Below the pieces are notes generated by a model. It searched no databases and had not been told where the DNA came from. It worked only from the letters and a program-made list of their open reading frames with translations. A stretch of DNA of 64,000 nucleotides from Bradyrhizobium sp. 21 (GTDB taxonomy: Bacteria; Pseudomonadota; Alphaproteobacteria; Rhizobiales; Xanthobacteraceae): contig NZ_JADPJG010000002.1 in the NCBI RefSeq assembly GCF_023073335.1, positions 1 to 64,000 of the forward strand, read 5' to 3'. This document shows positions 46,070 through 55,282 of the stretch, one piece after another (the stretch's first letter is position 1; each line of letters opens with the position of its first letter). The translations under genes and the position numbers were made by a program.

Positions 46070-47568
46070 CGATAGATCCACACTTCGGAAACCGGCGCCT
46101 CGCCTTGCGCCAGGAACGCTCGCAATTCGATCGACGTCTGCCCCTTGACCGCACATTGAAAGCTTAGACGCCATCCGCCTGTTACGGGATTGGGTTGCGT
46201 GACGACGTTGCTGATCTCAGCCTTTTCAGCGGTCACCACGCCTTTGATCGTCTTGGGATCGACGCCTTTGAGTTGATCGCCCATCAATTCCAGGACGAAA
46301 AGTTTGCTGTCATCGCCCCGGCTGCCGATTCCGGTTCGCGTGAACCGCGCCAGCGATTCGGGTTTCGGCGCGTCGGGCCCCCAGTGCAGCCGGTAGGTGA
46401 AGATGTGTTCGCTCTTGGCGGTCAGCGGCTGTTTGGGTTGCCAGAGCGCGGCGATATTGTCGTGGACCTCCTCCTTGGTCGGAATCTCGAATAATTTCAC
46501 CGCCCCTTCGCCCCAATCGCCGATCGGTTCGAACCAGAGACTTGGGCGCTTTTCGAAGGTGGATTCGAGATCCTGATAGGCGGCGAAATTCCGCTCTCGC
46601 TGCATCAGGCCGAAGCCGCTTGGATTGCGATCGTTAAAGGTGCTGACCTGCAGATCCCTGGGGTTGTTGAGCGGGCGCCAGAGCTGTTCACCTCTGCCGT
46701 TGAGAATTGCAAGTCCATCTGAGTCGTGAACCGCGGGGCGGAAATCGTCAAAATCCTTGCGGTCGTTCGGTCCGAAGAAAAACATGCTGGTCATCGGCGC
46801 GAGCCCGGCATGCTCGACGTCGACCCGCGGATAGAGGGCCATCTCGATGTCGAGGACCGTGGTCTGGCCAGGACGGATGGTGAACCGGTAGCTTGCCGCC
46901 GCACTCTTGCTATCCAACAGCGCATGCACCACGAGGGACGAGGCATTGAGCGCCGGCTTTTCCAGCCAGAACGCCTTGAACACCGGAAACTCCTCGCCCT
47001 TGCTTTCGCCGGTATCGATCGCCAGCCCGCGCGCGGACAGGCCGTATGTCTGCCCCTTCGCGACGGCCCGGAAGTAGCTTGCGCCCAGGAATACGCAAAC
47101 CTCGTCATAATAATCTGGCCTGTTGATCGGGGCGTGGATGCGAAATCCGGCAAACCCGATATCGGCATCGGGCCATTGTCCGAGACCCTCGCCGAACGAA
47201 AAGTCATCGCGCCGATACGGGATCGGCACGACGCTTCCGTTCGCCACCTGAAAGATGTCGACCCTGTTCTTGTAGAAAAAGCCACGGTGGAAAAATTGCA
47301 CTTCGAACGGCAGCTTCCCGTCACGCCACAGGGCCTTCTCGGGTGCGAAACGAATGGACCGGTATTTGTCATAATCGAGATTCTTCAGCGCATCCGGTAG
47401 CTTCTCGTCGGCGGGAGCGAACGGCTTGGCTGCGAGTCCGCGTGCAAGCTCGCGTACGGAGGACGGGCTGAACGGGGCGGCGGGGCCGGTCTGAGCCTCC
47501 GTTGCACGCGGCAGTATAACAGCGGCTGAAACAGCAGCCGACGCGCGAAGAAGTTGCCTGCGGTTCAC
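46057..47568 (-). CDS. opgG: Glucans biosynthesis protein G
   Basis: A 503-residue periplasmic protein of the MdoG/OpgG family. The N-terminus has a Tat-like signal (NRRQLLRASAAVSAAVILPRATEAQ). Family marks are LDYDKYRSIRFAPEKALW, FQVQFFHRGF-like FEVQFFHRGFFY, GFAGFRIHAPIN and CVFLGASYFRAV. The GTG at 47568 follows GGGAG, which gives the best signal peptide; ATG at 47610 would add 14 residues. It is needed for branching or export of the glucan chain made by OpgH. Confidence 0.92.
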   Translation of the reverse strand: MNRRQLLRASAAVSAAVILPRATEAQTGPAAPFSPSSVRELARGLAAKPFAPADEKLPDALKNLDYDKYRSIRFAPEKALWRDGKLPFEVQFFHRGFFYKNRVDIFQVANGSVVPIPYRRDDFSFGEGLGQWPDADIGFAGFRIHAPINRPDYYDEVCVFLGASYFRAVAKGQTYGLSARGLAIDTGESKGEEFPVFKAFWLEKPALNASSLVVHALLDSKSAAASYRFTIRPGQTTVLDIEMALYPRVDVEHAGLAPMTSMFFFGPNDRKDFDDFRPAVHDSDGLAILNGRGEQLWRPLNNPRDLQVSTFNDRNPSGFGLMQRERNFAAYQDLESTFEKRPSLWFEPIGDWGEGAVKLFEIPTKEEVHDNIAALWQPKQPLTAKSEHIFTYRLHWGPDAPKPESLARFTRTGIGSRGDDSKLFVLELMGDQLKGVDPKTIKGVVTAEKAEISNVVTQPNPVTGGWRLSFQCAVKGQTSIELRAFLAQGEAPVSEVWIYRWTP

Positions 47569-47728
47569 GCTTGGGTCTCCCGGTTCGGAACAGGAGAGGA
47601 AACGACCCATGTTCCCCAGAGTTCCGCCTGGGTCAGGCTGGCGCGACTGTGGTCATTTCGTCAGATTCAGGGCCGGACGAATTGCCTCACAAACGATCTC
47701 TCCAGCCTCGACCCCAAGCAGACTTTTG

Positions 47729-47944
47729 TCAGGGCTGCAGCAGTGAGAGGAGCCGTTGTCGGTCTTGATCGCAACGACGCTGGTTTTGGCGCAACATTTC
47801 AAGTTCTTTTTCAGCGTTGCCCGTATTCAGACTTTGCCGCTTCAACTCGACAATCAGCGCCTCTTGTTCTGCCAGCCGTCGTTCGCCTTCGACCACATCG
47901 GATTCGATGTGCCTCAATTCGTCATATATCGGATCTTTGTTCAT
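47729..47944 (-). CDS. Small coiled-coil protein of unknown function
   Basis: A 71-residue, strongly charged helical protein (DELRHIESDVVEGERRLAEQ, then EKELEMLRQNQRRC) with heptad-like spacing and no signal peptide. The start was taken at MNKDPIYDEL (47944). Similar short coiled-coil proteins are common in rhizobia, and their role is not known to me. It is 160 bp upstream of opgG. Confidence 0.5.
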   Translation of the reverse strand: MNKDPIYDELRHIESDVVEGERRLAEQEALIVELKRQSLNTGNAEKELEMLRQNQRRCDQDRQRLLSLLQP

Positions 47945-48127
47945 CAGGATGATCCGCAGCAAGTGACGTTACTGAATCAAACTTGGCTGTCCTCTCGACG
48001 TTCCTGCCCGATGCCATTTTTTCCCGACACGAACGTCGTGCGAATGCGGCGTGCGCTTCGGCAAAACGAACTCATGCTGTCAGCTCCCAACAGCCGAGCG
48101 GACAGGCTGATCTCCAGGAGCCCCGGA

Positions 48128-48871
48128 CTAAAACTGGTACCTCCGCAACCCCCCATCCACCGGGATCACGGTGCCTGTGATGTACCGCGCCACCGGCGAG
48201 GCCAAAAACACCGCGAGCGCGGCGAGGTCCTCCGGCTCGCCCCAATAGCCGACCGGAATTTCTTCCTCCGCAAAACGCTCGCGATAATCCGGCGCGTAGT
48301 TGCGGCGGATCTGTTCGCTCATGATGCGGCCGGGCGGGATGCAGTTGATGGTGATGCCGTGCTCGCCGATCTCGCGCGACAGGCCCTTGGCCCAGGCATG
48401 CACGGCGGCTTTCGCCGCGAACGCGGCGTTGAGCCCTTCCGGCTCGGACTTGCCGGTGATGTTGACGATGCGGCCCCATTTGCGTGCGATCATCTGCGGC
48501 AGCAGCGCGTGCGCAATGCGGCGGTAGCTGGTGAAATTCAGCGCGATCGCCTCGTCCCATTTGCTGTCGGGTGCATCGACCGGCAGCGGGCGGCTGCCGC
48601 CGGCATTGTTGATGAGGATGTCGACATGGCCGAGCTCCTTGAGCGCGAAGGCCGCAATCTTCTCCGCCGCGTCCTTTTCCATCACGTCCTGCTCGAACGG
48701 CGCGATCAGACCGCTGCCGACTTCCTTCACGAGCTCCGCGAGCAGATCGTTGCGGCGCGCAACGCCGACGACGCGGACGCCTTCGGCAGCCAGGCCCTTG
48801 GCGATGGCGCGGCCGATGCCGATGCTCGCGCCCGTGACGACTGCGGTTTTCGATTTGAGCCCGAGGTCCAT
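48128..48871 (-). CDS. SDR family oxidoreductase lacking the catalytic Tyr
   Basis: A 247-residue short-chain dehydrogenase fold. The cofactor site is VVTGASIGIGRAIAKGLAAEG and the NNAG strand is intact. In the active site NITGKSEPEGLNAAFAAKAAVHAW the Lys is present but Ala sits where Tyr of YxxxK should be, four residues before it. The Ser position also reads Thr-Gly. Related proteins with this change exist; the catalytic mechanism is then unclear. ATG 48871 is preferred over a GTG two codons upstream. It is divergent from the tam gene. Confidence 0.85.
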   Translation of the reverse strand: MDLGLKSKTAVVTGASIGIGRAIAKGLAAEGVRVVGVARRNDLLAELVKEVGSGLIAPFEQDVMEKDAAEKIAAFALKELGHVDILINNAGGSRPLPVDAPDSKWDEAIALNFTSYRRIAHALLPQMIARKWGRIVNITGKSEPEGLNAAFAAKAAVHAWAKGLSREIGEHGITINCIPPGRIMSEQIRRNYAPDYRERFAEEEIPVGYWGEPEDLAALAVFLASPVARYITGTVIPVDGGLRRYQF

Positions 48872-49029
48872 GGTCACACGCTCTCTTGTTTGCTTTTTTG
48901 CTTGTTGCGGTTCGTTGGGTGTTCGTTTTCCTGCCCGTCCCGCGGGCTTTGCGAATTGCCTGAGCGGGACGAGCAGTGGTAACCAAGAGCCGCCGCGAAG
49001 GAAACACGAAAAAGAAAAGGCGTCGAACG

Positions 49030-49800
49030 ATGGTCTGGGATCCGCAGCAATATCTCAAATTCTCCGGCCACCGGCTCCGGCCCGCCATCGACCTGTTGAT
49101 GCGGATACCGGATGTTGGTCCTCGCACGGTCGCCGATCTCGGGGCGGGCGCGGGCAACGTGACAAAACTCATCAAGGAGCGCTGGCCGGATGCGGCCGTG
49201 ACGGGCGTCGAGGGTTCGGCCGAGATGGTCGCTGCCGGCCGCAAGGCGGCGCCTGACGTGGAATGGTCGCACGAGGACCTCGGTCATTGGCGCCCGGCCA
49301 AGCCATACGATTTGGTCTATTCCAATGCCGCACTGCACTGGCTGCCCAATCATGCGGCACTGTTTCCGTCCGTCATGGAGAAGGTGGCGCCCGGCGGCAT
49401 GCTCGCGGTGCAGATGCCGCGTAACTTCCTGGCCCCTTCGCATGTGCTGATCGGCGAGACCGCGCTGAACGGACCGTGGCGGTCCAAGGTCGAGCATCTC
49501 GTCACGCCGCCGCCGGTCGAGGGGCCGGCCTTCTATCATGATCTACTGGCGCCGTTGTCGGAGAACGTCGACATCTGGGAGACGGAGTATCTTCAGGTGC
49601 TCGAAGGCGACAACCCCGTGAAGGAATGGACCAAGGGGACTTGGCTGACGCGCTATCTCGACATCCTCGATGGCGACGAGAAGGCGGCTTTCGAAGCGGC
49701 CTATGGCGAGCGTGTCGCGAGGGCGTACCCGAAGAATGCCGCGGGACAGACCCTGTTCCCGTTCCGGCGGCTGTTCATGGTCGCCCAGCGCAAGGGCTGA
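49030..49800 (+). CDS. tam: Trans-aconitate 2-methyltransferase
   Basis: A 256-residue SAM-dependent methyltransferase. MVWDPQQYLKFSGHRLRPAIDLL is characteristic of Tam; the SAM motif is ADLGAGAGNVTKLI, followed by VEGSAEMV and NAALHWLPNH. It methylates trans-aconitate, a by-product that inhibits aconitase. The start at 49030 fits the family N-terminus. It stands alone between a divergent SDR gene and a TRAP system. Confidence 0.9.
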   Translation: MVWDPQQYLKFSGHRLRPAIDLLMRIPDVGPRTVADLGAGAGNVTKLIKERWPDAAVTGVEGSAEMVAAGRKAAPDVEWSHEDLGHWRPAKPYDLVYSNAALHWLPNHAALFPSVMEKVAPGGMLAVQMPRNFLAPSHVLIGETALNGPWRSKVEHLVTPPPVEGPAFYHDLLAPLSENVDIWETEYLQVLEGDNPVKEWTKGTWLTRYLDILDGDEKAAFEAAYGERVARAYPKNAAGQTLFPFRRLFMVAQRKG

Positions 49801-49999
49801 TGCGACGATCGCAATGCGACATAAGCGCTCGCTTCGGGCCGAGGAGGCGGGTGCCGGGTTGCGTCGAGAGCAGCCGTCAAGATAGCTTGCCTGCGGCAAA
49901 TTGGGCTTAGGTCTAGTTGTTCGGGTGGCGGATTGCTGCCACTACTGAAACCGTAAAACAAAAAAGTCCCGGTTTTAGAGGTTGTTGGGAGGTTGTTTC

Positions 50000-51001
50000 A
50001 TGCGCAAGCTGCTTCTGGCGGTCGCGGTCGCGGCTATCTTCGTGGTCCCTGCTGCCGCCCAGGCTCAAAGCCCCATCGTCATCAAGTTCAGCCACGTCGT
50101 CGCCAACGACACCCCAAAGGGCAAGGGCGCGCTGAAGTTCAAGGAACTCGCGGAGAAGTACACGGACGGCAAGGTCAAGATCGAAGTCTATCCGAACTCC
50201 TCGCTCTACAAGGACAAGGAGGAGATCGAGGCGCTGCAACTCGGCTCGGTGCAGATGCTGGCGCCCTCGACCGCGAAATTCGCGCCGCTCGGCATCAAGG
50301 AATTCGAGGCGCTCGACCTGCCCTGGCTGTTCAAGGACGACGCGACCTATTCCAGCGCGATGAAGGGCACGATCGGCAAATGGCTGTTCCAGAAGCTCGA
50401 GGCCAAGGGCATCACCGGGCTCGCTTATTGGGACAATGGCTTCCACATGGTCTCGTCGAACCGTCCGCTGGCCAAGCCGGAGGATTTCAAGGGCCTGAAG
50501 TTCCGCATCTCCGGATCGAAGATTGCCGATCAGTATTTCCGCCTGATGGGTTCGATCCCGCAGATCATGGCGTTCTCCGAAGTCTACCAGGCGCTGCAGA
50601 CCGGCGTCGTCGACGGCTGCGAGAACACTGCGTCGAACTATCTGACCCAGAAGTTCTATGAGGTGCAGAAGGACATCACCGTGTCCTATCACGCGCATCT
50701 GCAATATGCGGTTATCGTCAATTCGAAATTCTGGAGCGGTCTCCCGCCCGACGTCCGCACCCAGGTCGAGAAGGCGATGGCGGACGCAACCGAATACACC
50801 AACCAGATCGCGCACCAGGAGAACGAGGACGCGCTGGCCGAGATCAAGAAGGCGGGCAAGACCACGCTGCATTATCTCACTGACGCCGATCGCAAGGCGT
50901 GGCAGGAAGCGATGCAGCCGACTTACAAATGGGCAAAGGGACGGGTCGGGCAAGAAGTGCTCGATCTCCTCGGCCAGGAACTCGACGTCAAGATGAACTG
51001 A
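50000..51001 (+). CDS. TRAP transporter substrate-binding protein (DctP family)
   Basis: A 333-residue periplasmic receptor with signal peptide LLLAVAVAAIFVVPAAAQAQ. Typical DctP marks are IKFSHVVANDTPKGKGALKFKELAEK, GSVQMLAPSTAKF and the ligand Arg region FRISGSKIADQYF with SEVYQALQTGVVDG. The start follows GGGAGG. It binds a carboxylate or related anion. A strong hairpin lies between it and the fused permease gene, which would allow more receptor than permease. Confidence 0.92.
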   Translation: MRKLLLAVAVAAIFVVPAAAQAQSPIVIKFSHVVANDTPKGKGALKFKELAEKYTDGKVKIEVYPNSSLYKDKEEIEALQLGSVQMLAPSTAKFAPLGIKEFEALDLPWLFKDDATYSSAMKGTIGKWLFQKLEAKGITGLAYWDNGFHMVSSNRPLAKPEDFKGLKFRISGSKIADQYFRLMGSIPQIMAFSEVYQALQTGVVDGCENTASNYLTQKFYEVQKDITVSYHAHLQYAVIVNSKFWSGLPPDVRTQVEKAMADATEYTNQIAHQENEDALAEIKKAGKTTLHYLTDADRKAWQEAMQPTYKWAKGRVGQEVLDLLGQELDVKMN

Positions 51002-51025
51002 CGCGGTTTGGCGCAGGATAATGTG

Positions 51026-51057
51026 AACGGTCGGGAGTGTGTGCACTCCCGGCCGTT
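51026..51057 (+). terminator. Attenuator-like hairpin between dctP and dctQM
   Basis: Arms AACGGTCGGGAGTG and CACTCCCGGCCGTT pair over 14 bp (one position G-T wobble), with a TGTG loop and a short T-run. It ends 24 bp before the permease start. It may be a partial terminator or a 3' mRNA stabiliser. Confidence 0.75.
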
Positions 51058-51081
51058 TCGCATCGATAGGGGGAGTTTGAT

Positions 51082-53130
51082 TTGCTTCGCGTGCTCAATT
51101 CGGCGCTCAATCATCTTGAAGAGTGGTTGATCGCGACGCTCATTGCGGCTGCAACCGGTTTGATCTTCATCGCCGTGCTGCACCGTTACGGCGCCGGTGA
51201 ATCGATCGTCCTCTCCAGATGGGCGGCCGCGCACGGGATGAATTGGCTCGCGACGCTGTCGATGGTGGTGTTCACCTTCCTGTCCGAGCTCGACCTGTCC
51301 TGGGCGCAGGAACTCTGCATCTACATGTTCATCTGGATGGCGAAGTTCGGCGCGGCCTATGGCGTGCGCACCGGCATCCATGTCGGCGTCGATCTGCTCG
51401 TCAACCGCTTGCCGGAGCATTCGCGCAAGCACGTCATCCTGTTCTCGCTGCTCTGCGGCGCGCTGTTCACCGGCATGATCGCCGCCTTCGGCGCTTCCTT
51501 TGTCGCCGAGATGTTCAAGACCGGGCAGCAGTCGAACGATCTGGAAGCGCCGATGTGGTTCGTTTACCTGGCGATCCCGCTCGGCTCCGGCCTGATGTGC
51601 TTCCGCTTCCTCCAAGTCTCCTGGTCCTACTACTGGACCGGCCATCTGCCGCATCATGACGAGAGCCAGGTCGAGGGCATCGAGGTCGACGGCTCGCCCG
51701 CGCTGCATCCCCAGCCCGCCGGCGCCGCGACCAAAGCTGCCGCGCGAAAAGTCTCGCCGCTCGGCGTCATCCTGATCATGGCGCCGGTCCTGATCTTCGC
51801 CATGTGCCTTGCCGAGAAATTCGGCGTGCTGGAGCTGCCACAGTGGATGCGCGCAGCGACCGTGTTCGCGCTGCTGATCGCGCTGATGCTGACCGGCGTC
51901 CCGGTCTCGATCGCGCTCGGCCTCACCGTGATGACGTTCTTGTTCACGTTGACCACGGTGCCGATCGAAGCCGTCTCGATGAAGCTGTTCACGGGCATCG
52001 AGGGCTTCGAGATCATGGCGATCCCGTTCTTCATCCTCGCCGGCAATTTCCTCACCCATGGCGGCGTCGCGCGCCGGATGATCAATTTCGCGACCTCGCT
52101 GATCGGCCATTGGCATGGCGGCCTCGGCCTTGCCGGCATCGTCGCCTGCGCCATGTTCGCGCTGGTGTGCGGCTCGAGCGTCGCGACCGTCGCCGCGATC
52201 GGCGCCATCGTGCTGCCCGAGATGGTCCGCCACGGCTATCCGATGCGCTTCGGCGCCGGCATCATCACGGTCGCCGGCTCGCTCGGCATCCTGATGCTGC
52301 CGTCTATCCCGAAGATCGTCTATGCGGTCTCCACCAACACCTCGATCGGCGCGCTGTTCGTCGCTGGTCTCCTGCCCGGCATGCTGCTGACGACCATGCT
52401 CTGCATCGTCACCTGGTGGCTCGCGCGCAAGCGCGATTATCCGCGGCTGCCGAAGGCCAGCTGGGGCGAGACCGTTCGCACCTTCCGCGAGAGCATCTGG
52501 GGCCTGATGCTGGTCGTCATCATCATCGGCGGCATCTATAGCGGCCTGTTCACTGCCACCGAGGCGGCCGCGATGGCTGCGGTCTACTCCTTCGTCATCG
52601 CCGTGTTCGTCTACAAGGCGATCGGCCTCAAGGACGTGCCGCGGGTGCTGCTGCGCGCCGCCAATACCAGCGCGATGCTGCTCTATATCGTCACCAACGC
52701 GGTGCTGTTCTCGTTCGTGCTGGCCAATGAGAACTTGCCCTCGGCCCTGGCCGACTGGATCGCGGCGCAGAACCTCGGCTGGGTCGGCTTCCTGCTGGTG
52801 GTCAACATCCTGTTGCTGCTCGCCGGCAACTTCATGGAGCCGAACTCGATCATCCTGATCATGGCGCCGATCCTGGCACCGGCGGCCAAGAAGCTCGGCA
52901 TCGACCTCGTGCATTTCGGCATCGTCATGGACGTCAACATGGAGGTCGGCCTCTGCCATCCGCCTGTCGGTTTGAACCTCTATGTCGCATCGATGATAGC
53001 GCGAATGCGGATCACGGATCTGGCCGTGGCGGTGATGCCGTGGCTGATCACCATGCTCGGCTTCCTCGTCATCGTGACCTACTGGCCCGATTTGACGCTG
53101 TGGCTTCCGAGGGTGCTCGGGATGCACTGA
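51082..53130 (+). CDS. Fused TRAP transporter permease (DctQ-DctM)
   Basis: A 682-residue membrane protein in which the small DctQ subunit (residues 1-190, four helices) is fused to the large DctM subunit (about 235-680, 12 helices). DctQ marks: WAQELCIYMFIWMAKFGAAYG. DctM marks: MLTGVPVSIALGLTVMTF, PFFILAGNFLTHGGVARRMI and GLLPGMLLTTMLC. The TTG start at 51082 has GGGGGAG upstream. It uses an ion gradient to import the ligand of the upstream receptor. Confidence 0.9.
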   Translation: MLRVLNSALNHLEEWLIATLIAAATGLIFIAVLHRYGAGESIVLSRWAAAHGMNWLATLSMVVFTFLSELDLSWAQELCIYMFIWMAKFGAAYGVRTGIHVGVDLLVNRLPEHSRKHVILFSLLCGALFTGMIAAFGASFVAEMFKTGQQSNDLEAPMWFVYLAIPLGSGLMCFRFLQVSWSYYWTGHLPHHDESQVEGIEVDGSPALHPQPAGAATKAAARKVSPLGVILIMAPVLIFAMCLAEKFGVLELPQWMRAATVFALLIALMLTGVPVSIALGLTVMTFLFTLTTVPIEAVSMKLFTGIEGFEIMAIPFFILAGNFLTHGGVARRMINFATSLIGHWHGGLGLAGIVACAMFALVCGSSVATVAAIGAIVLPEMVRHGYPMRFGAGIITVAGSLGILMLPSIPKIVYAVSTNTSIGALFVAGLLPGMLLTTMLCIVTWWLARKRDYPRLPKASWGETVRTFRESIWGLMLVVIIIGGIYSGLFTATEAAAMAAVYSFVIAVFVYKAIGLKDVPRVLLRAANTSAMLLYIVTNAVLFSFVLANENLPSALADWIAAQNLGWVGFLLVVNILLLLAGNFMEPNSIILIMAPILAPAAKKLGIDLVHFGIVMDVNMEVGLCHPPVGLNLYVASMIARMRITDLAVAVMPWLITMLGFLVIVTYWPDLTLWLPRVLGMH

Positions 53131-53219
53131 AGCGCGAGCTACGCATCGTTCCGTCCACTGTGATGGCAATCAGCCGCGAGATGCGGTTAGATGCCGCGCA
53201 ACGGTCGGGAGGACGCCAG

Positions 53220-55148
53220 ATGACAGACATATCCAAGGAGCCGAAGGGAGCAACGCCGTCCGTCATCGCGCAGCAAACGGCGATGCTGAACGCGTTGCCG
53301 TTTTCCGACACGCGGGATTTCGACGATGCCGCGCGCGGCTTCCTCGGCACCGTCGACAACGCAGAGGTCGCCAATCCGCAAGGACGGACGGTCTGGAGCC
53401 TGGAGCCCTATGGCTTCCTCTCCACTGAGGAGGCGCCGCCCACGGTCAATCCGAGTCTGTGGCGCCAGTCGCGGCTCAACATGCAGCACGGTCTGTTCGA
53501 GGTCGTGCCCGGCGTGTACCAGGTGCGCGGGCTCGACATCGCCAACATGACGCTGATCGAGGGCGACAGCGGTGTGATCGTCGTGGACACGCTGACCTCG
53601 ATCGAGGGGGCGCGCGCTGCGCTCGACCTCTACTTCAAGCACCGCGGACAGCGGCCGGTCGTGGCCGTCATCTTCACCCACACCCACACCGACCATTGGG
53701 GCGGCGCGCGCGGTGTGCTGGAGGAGGATGCGCTCGCGACCTCCCGCGTGCCGATCATCGCGCCAAATTTGTTCATGGAGCATGCCGTCTCCGAGAACAT
53801 CATCGCAGGGCCGGCGATGCTGCGCCGGGCACAGTACCAGTTCGGGCCGCTCCTCGCCAAGGGGGCGCGAGGGCAGGTCGATTGCGGTCTCGGCAAGTCG
53901 ATGGCGGCGGGCTCGGTCGCGCTGCTGCGTCCGACCGATTTGATCATGGCGACCGGCGACAGGCGCGTGATCGACGGCGTCGCGTTCGAATTCCAGATGG
54001 CGCCGAACAGCGAAGCGCCGGCGGAGATGCATTTCTTCATCCCGCGCTACAAGCTGTTGAACCTCGCCGAGAACTGCACCCACAATTTCCACAATCTGCT
54101 GCCGTTCCGCGGCGCCGACGTGCGCGACGCGCTGGCCTGGTCGAAATATCTGGGCGAGGCTTTGCAGCTGTGGGACGGCAAGGCGGAGGCGATGTGCGGC
54201 CAGCATCACTGGCCGGTGTGGGGACGCGAGCGCATCGGCACGATGATCCGGCAGCAGCGCGACCTCTACAAATTCGCGCATGACCAGACCATCCGCCTGA
54301 TGAACCACGGCCTGACCGCCGCCGAGATCGCCGAGACGATTCAGTTGCCGAAAAGTCTCGAAGGCGCCTGGCACGGCCGCGGCTATTACGGGCATATCCG
54401 GCACAATGTGAAGGCGATCTATCAAAAGTACCTTGGCTGGTACGACGCCAATCCCGTCAATCTCGATCCGCTGCCGCCGGTCGAAGCCGGCAAAAAATAT
54501 GTCGAGTATATGGGCGGCGCCGACGCCATCCTCGCGCGGGCGCGCGCGGATTTTGAGAAGGGCGAGTTCCGATTCGTGGCGCAGGCGCTCGGCCATCTCG
54601 TCTTTGCCGAGCCTGATCATGCGGCGGCGCGCGCGATGCTGGCGGATACGCTGGAGCAGCTCGGCTACGCCGCCGAAAGCGCGACTTGGCGCAACGCCTA
54701 TCTGTTCGGCGCGCAGGAATTGCGCCAGGGCATGCCGAAGGTGCCGCCGCGCCCGCCGATGCCGCGCGAGACGCTGGCGGCGCTGCGCACCTCACAGCTC
54801 TGGGACGTGCTCGGCATCCGCCTCAACGGACCCAAGGCGGAAGGAAAGCACATCGTGCTGAACTGGAGGTTTTCGGACACCGGTGAGACGTTCGTGCTCA
54901 ATCTGGAAAATTGCGCGCTGACTTACGCCGAGGGCATGCAGGCGGAAGGCGCCGATGCCAGCTTCACGCTGGCGCGCGGAACGTTCGACGAGGTCATCGC
55001 CAAGCTGACGAGCTTCCCGGAGGCGGTGGCCGCCGGCAAAATCAAGGTCGCCGGCAATCCGATGCGCCTCGCCGAGCTGATGGGCCTGATGGACGAATTC
55101 CCGCGGATGTTCGAGATCGTCGAGCCGAAGCGGGCGGTGGTGAGGTAG
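53220..55148 (+). CDS. SdsA-type alkyl/aryl sulfatase (metallo-beta-lactamase fold)
   Basis: A 642-residue enzyme of the alkylsulfatase family. The metal motif is THTHTDHWGG; NLAENCTHNFHNLLPFRG and GQHHWPVWG supply further ligands and substrate contacts. The middle part is the helical dimerisation domain (TAAEIAETIQLP), and the last 120 residues form an SCP2-like lipid-binding domain. The start at 53220 follows GGGAGGACGCCAG. There is no signal peptide, unlike some exported homologues. It likely releases sulfate from fatty alkyl sulfates. Confidence 0.92.
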   Translation: MTDISKEPKGATPSVIAQQTAMLNALPFSDTRDFDDAARGFLGTVDNAEVANPQGRTVWSLEPYGFLSTEEAPPTVNPSLWRQSRLNMQHGLFEVVPGVYQVRGLDIANMTLIEGDSGVIVVDTLTSIEGARAALDLYFKHRGQRPVVAVIFTHTHTDHWGGARGVLEEDALATSRVPIIAPNLFMEHAVSENIIAGPAMLRRAQYQFGPLLAKGARGQVDCGLGKSMAAGSVALLRPTDLIMATGDRRVIDGVAFEFQMAPNSEAPAEMHFFIPRYKLLNLAENCTHNFHNLLPFRGADVRDALAWSKYLGEALQLWDGKAEAMCGQHHWPVWGRERIGTMIRQQRDLYKFAHDQTIRLMNHGLTAAEIAETIQLPKSLEGAWHGRGYYGHIRHNVKAIYQKYLGWYDANPVNLDPLPPVEAGKKYVEYMGGADAILARARADFEKGEFRFVAQALGHLVFAEPDHAAARAMLADTLEQLGYAAESATWRNAYLFGAQELRQGMPKVPPRPPMPRETLAALRTSQLWDVLGIRLNGPKAEGKHIVLNWRFSDTGETFVLNLENCALTYAEGMQAEGADASFTLARGTFDEVIAKLTSFPEAVAAGKIKVAGNPMRLAELMGLMDEFPRMFEIVEPKRAVVR

Positions 55149-55176
55149 GGCAGCCGGCCACCGCGTTCTCACTGTC

Positions 55177-55280
55177 ATCGTCCGGCTTGACCGGACGATC
55201 CATTACGCCGCGGCGGGAGTTGCGTGAACAAACTGCTGCCTCGGCGTACTGTATGCCCCGCCTTCGCGGGGCATACAGTA
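55177..55280. repeat. Two strong hairpins between convergent genes
   Basis: Hairpin 1 (55177-55199) is ATCGTCCGG with CCGGACGAT around CTTGA. Hairpin 2 (55247-55280) has a perfect 15-bp stem, TACTGTATGCCCCGC with its complement, around CTTC. The second ends 2 bp before the glycosyltransferase stop. Together they look like an intergenic repeat that can serve as a bidirectional terminator for the sulfatase and glycosyltransferase genes. Confidence 0.85.
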
Positions 55281-55282
55281 AG

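Noticed and set aside
50923..53169. 748-residue minus-strand frame opposite dctQM
   Set aside because: Antisense shadow of a hydrophobic gene; very rich in His, Asp and Gln.
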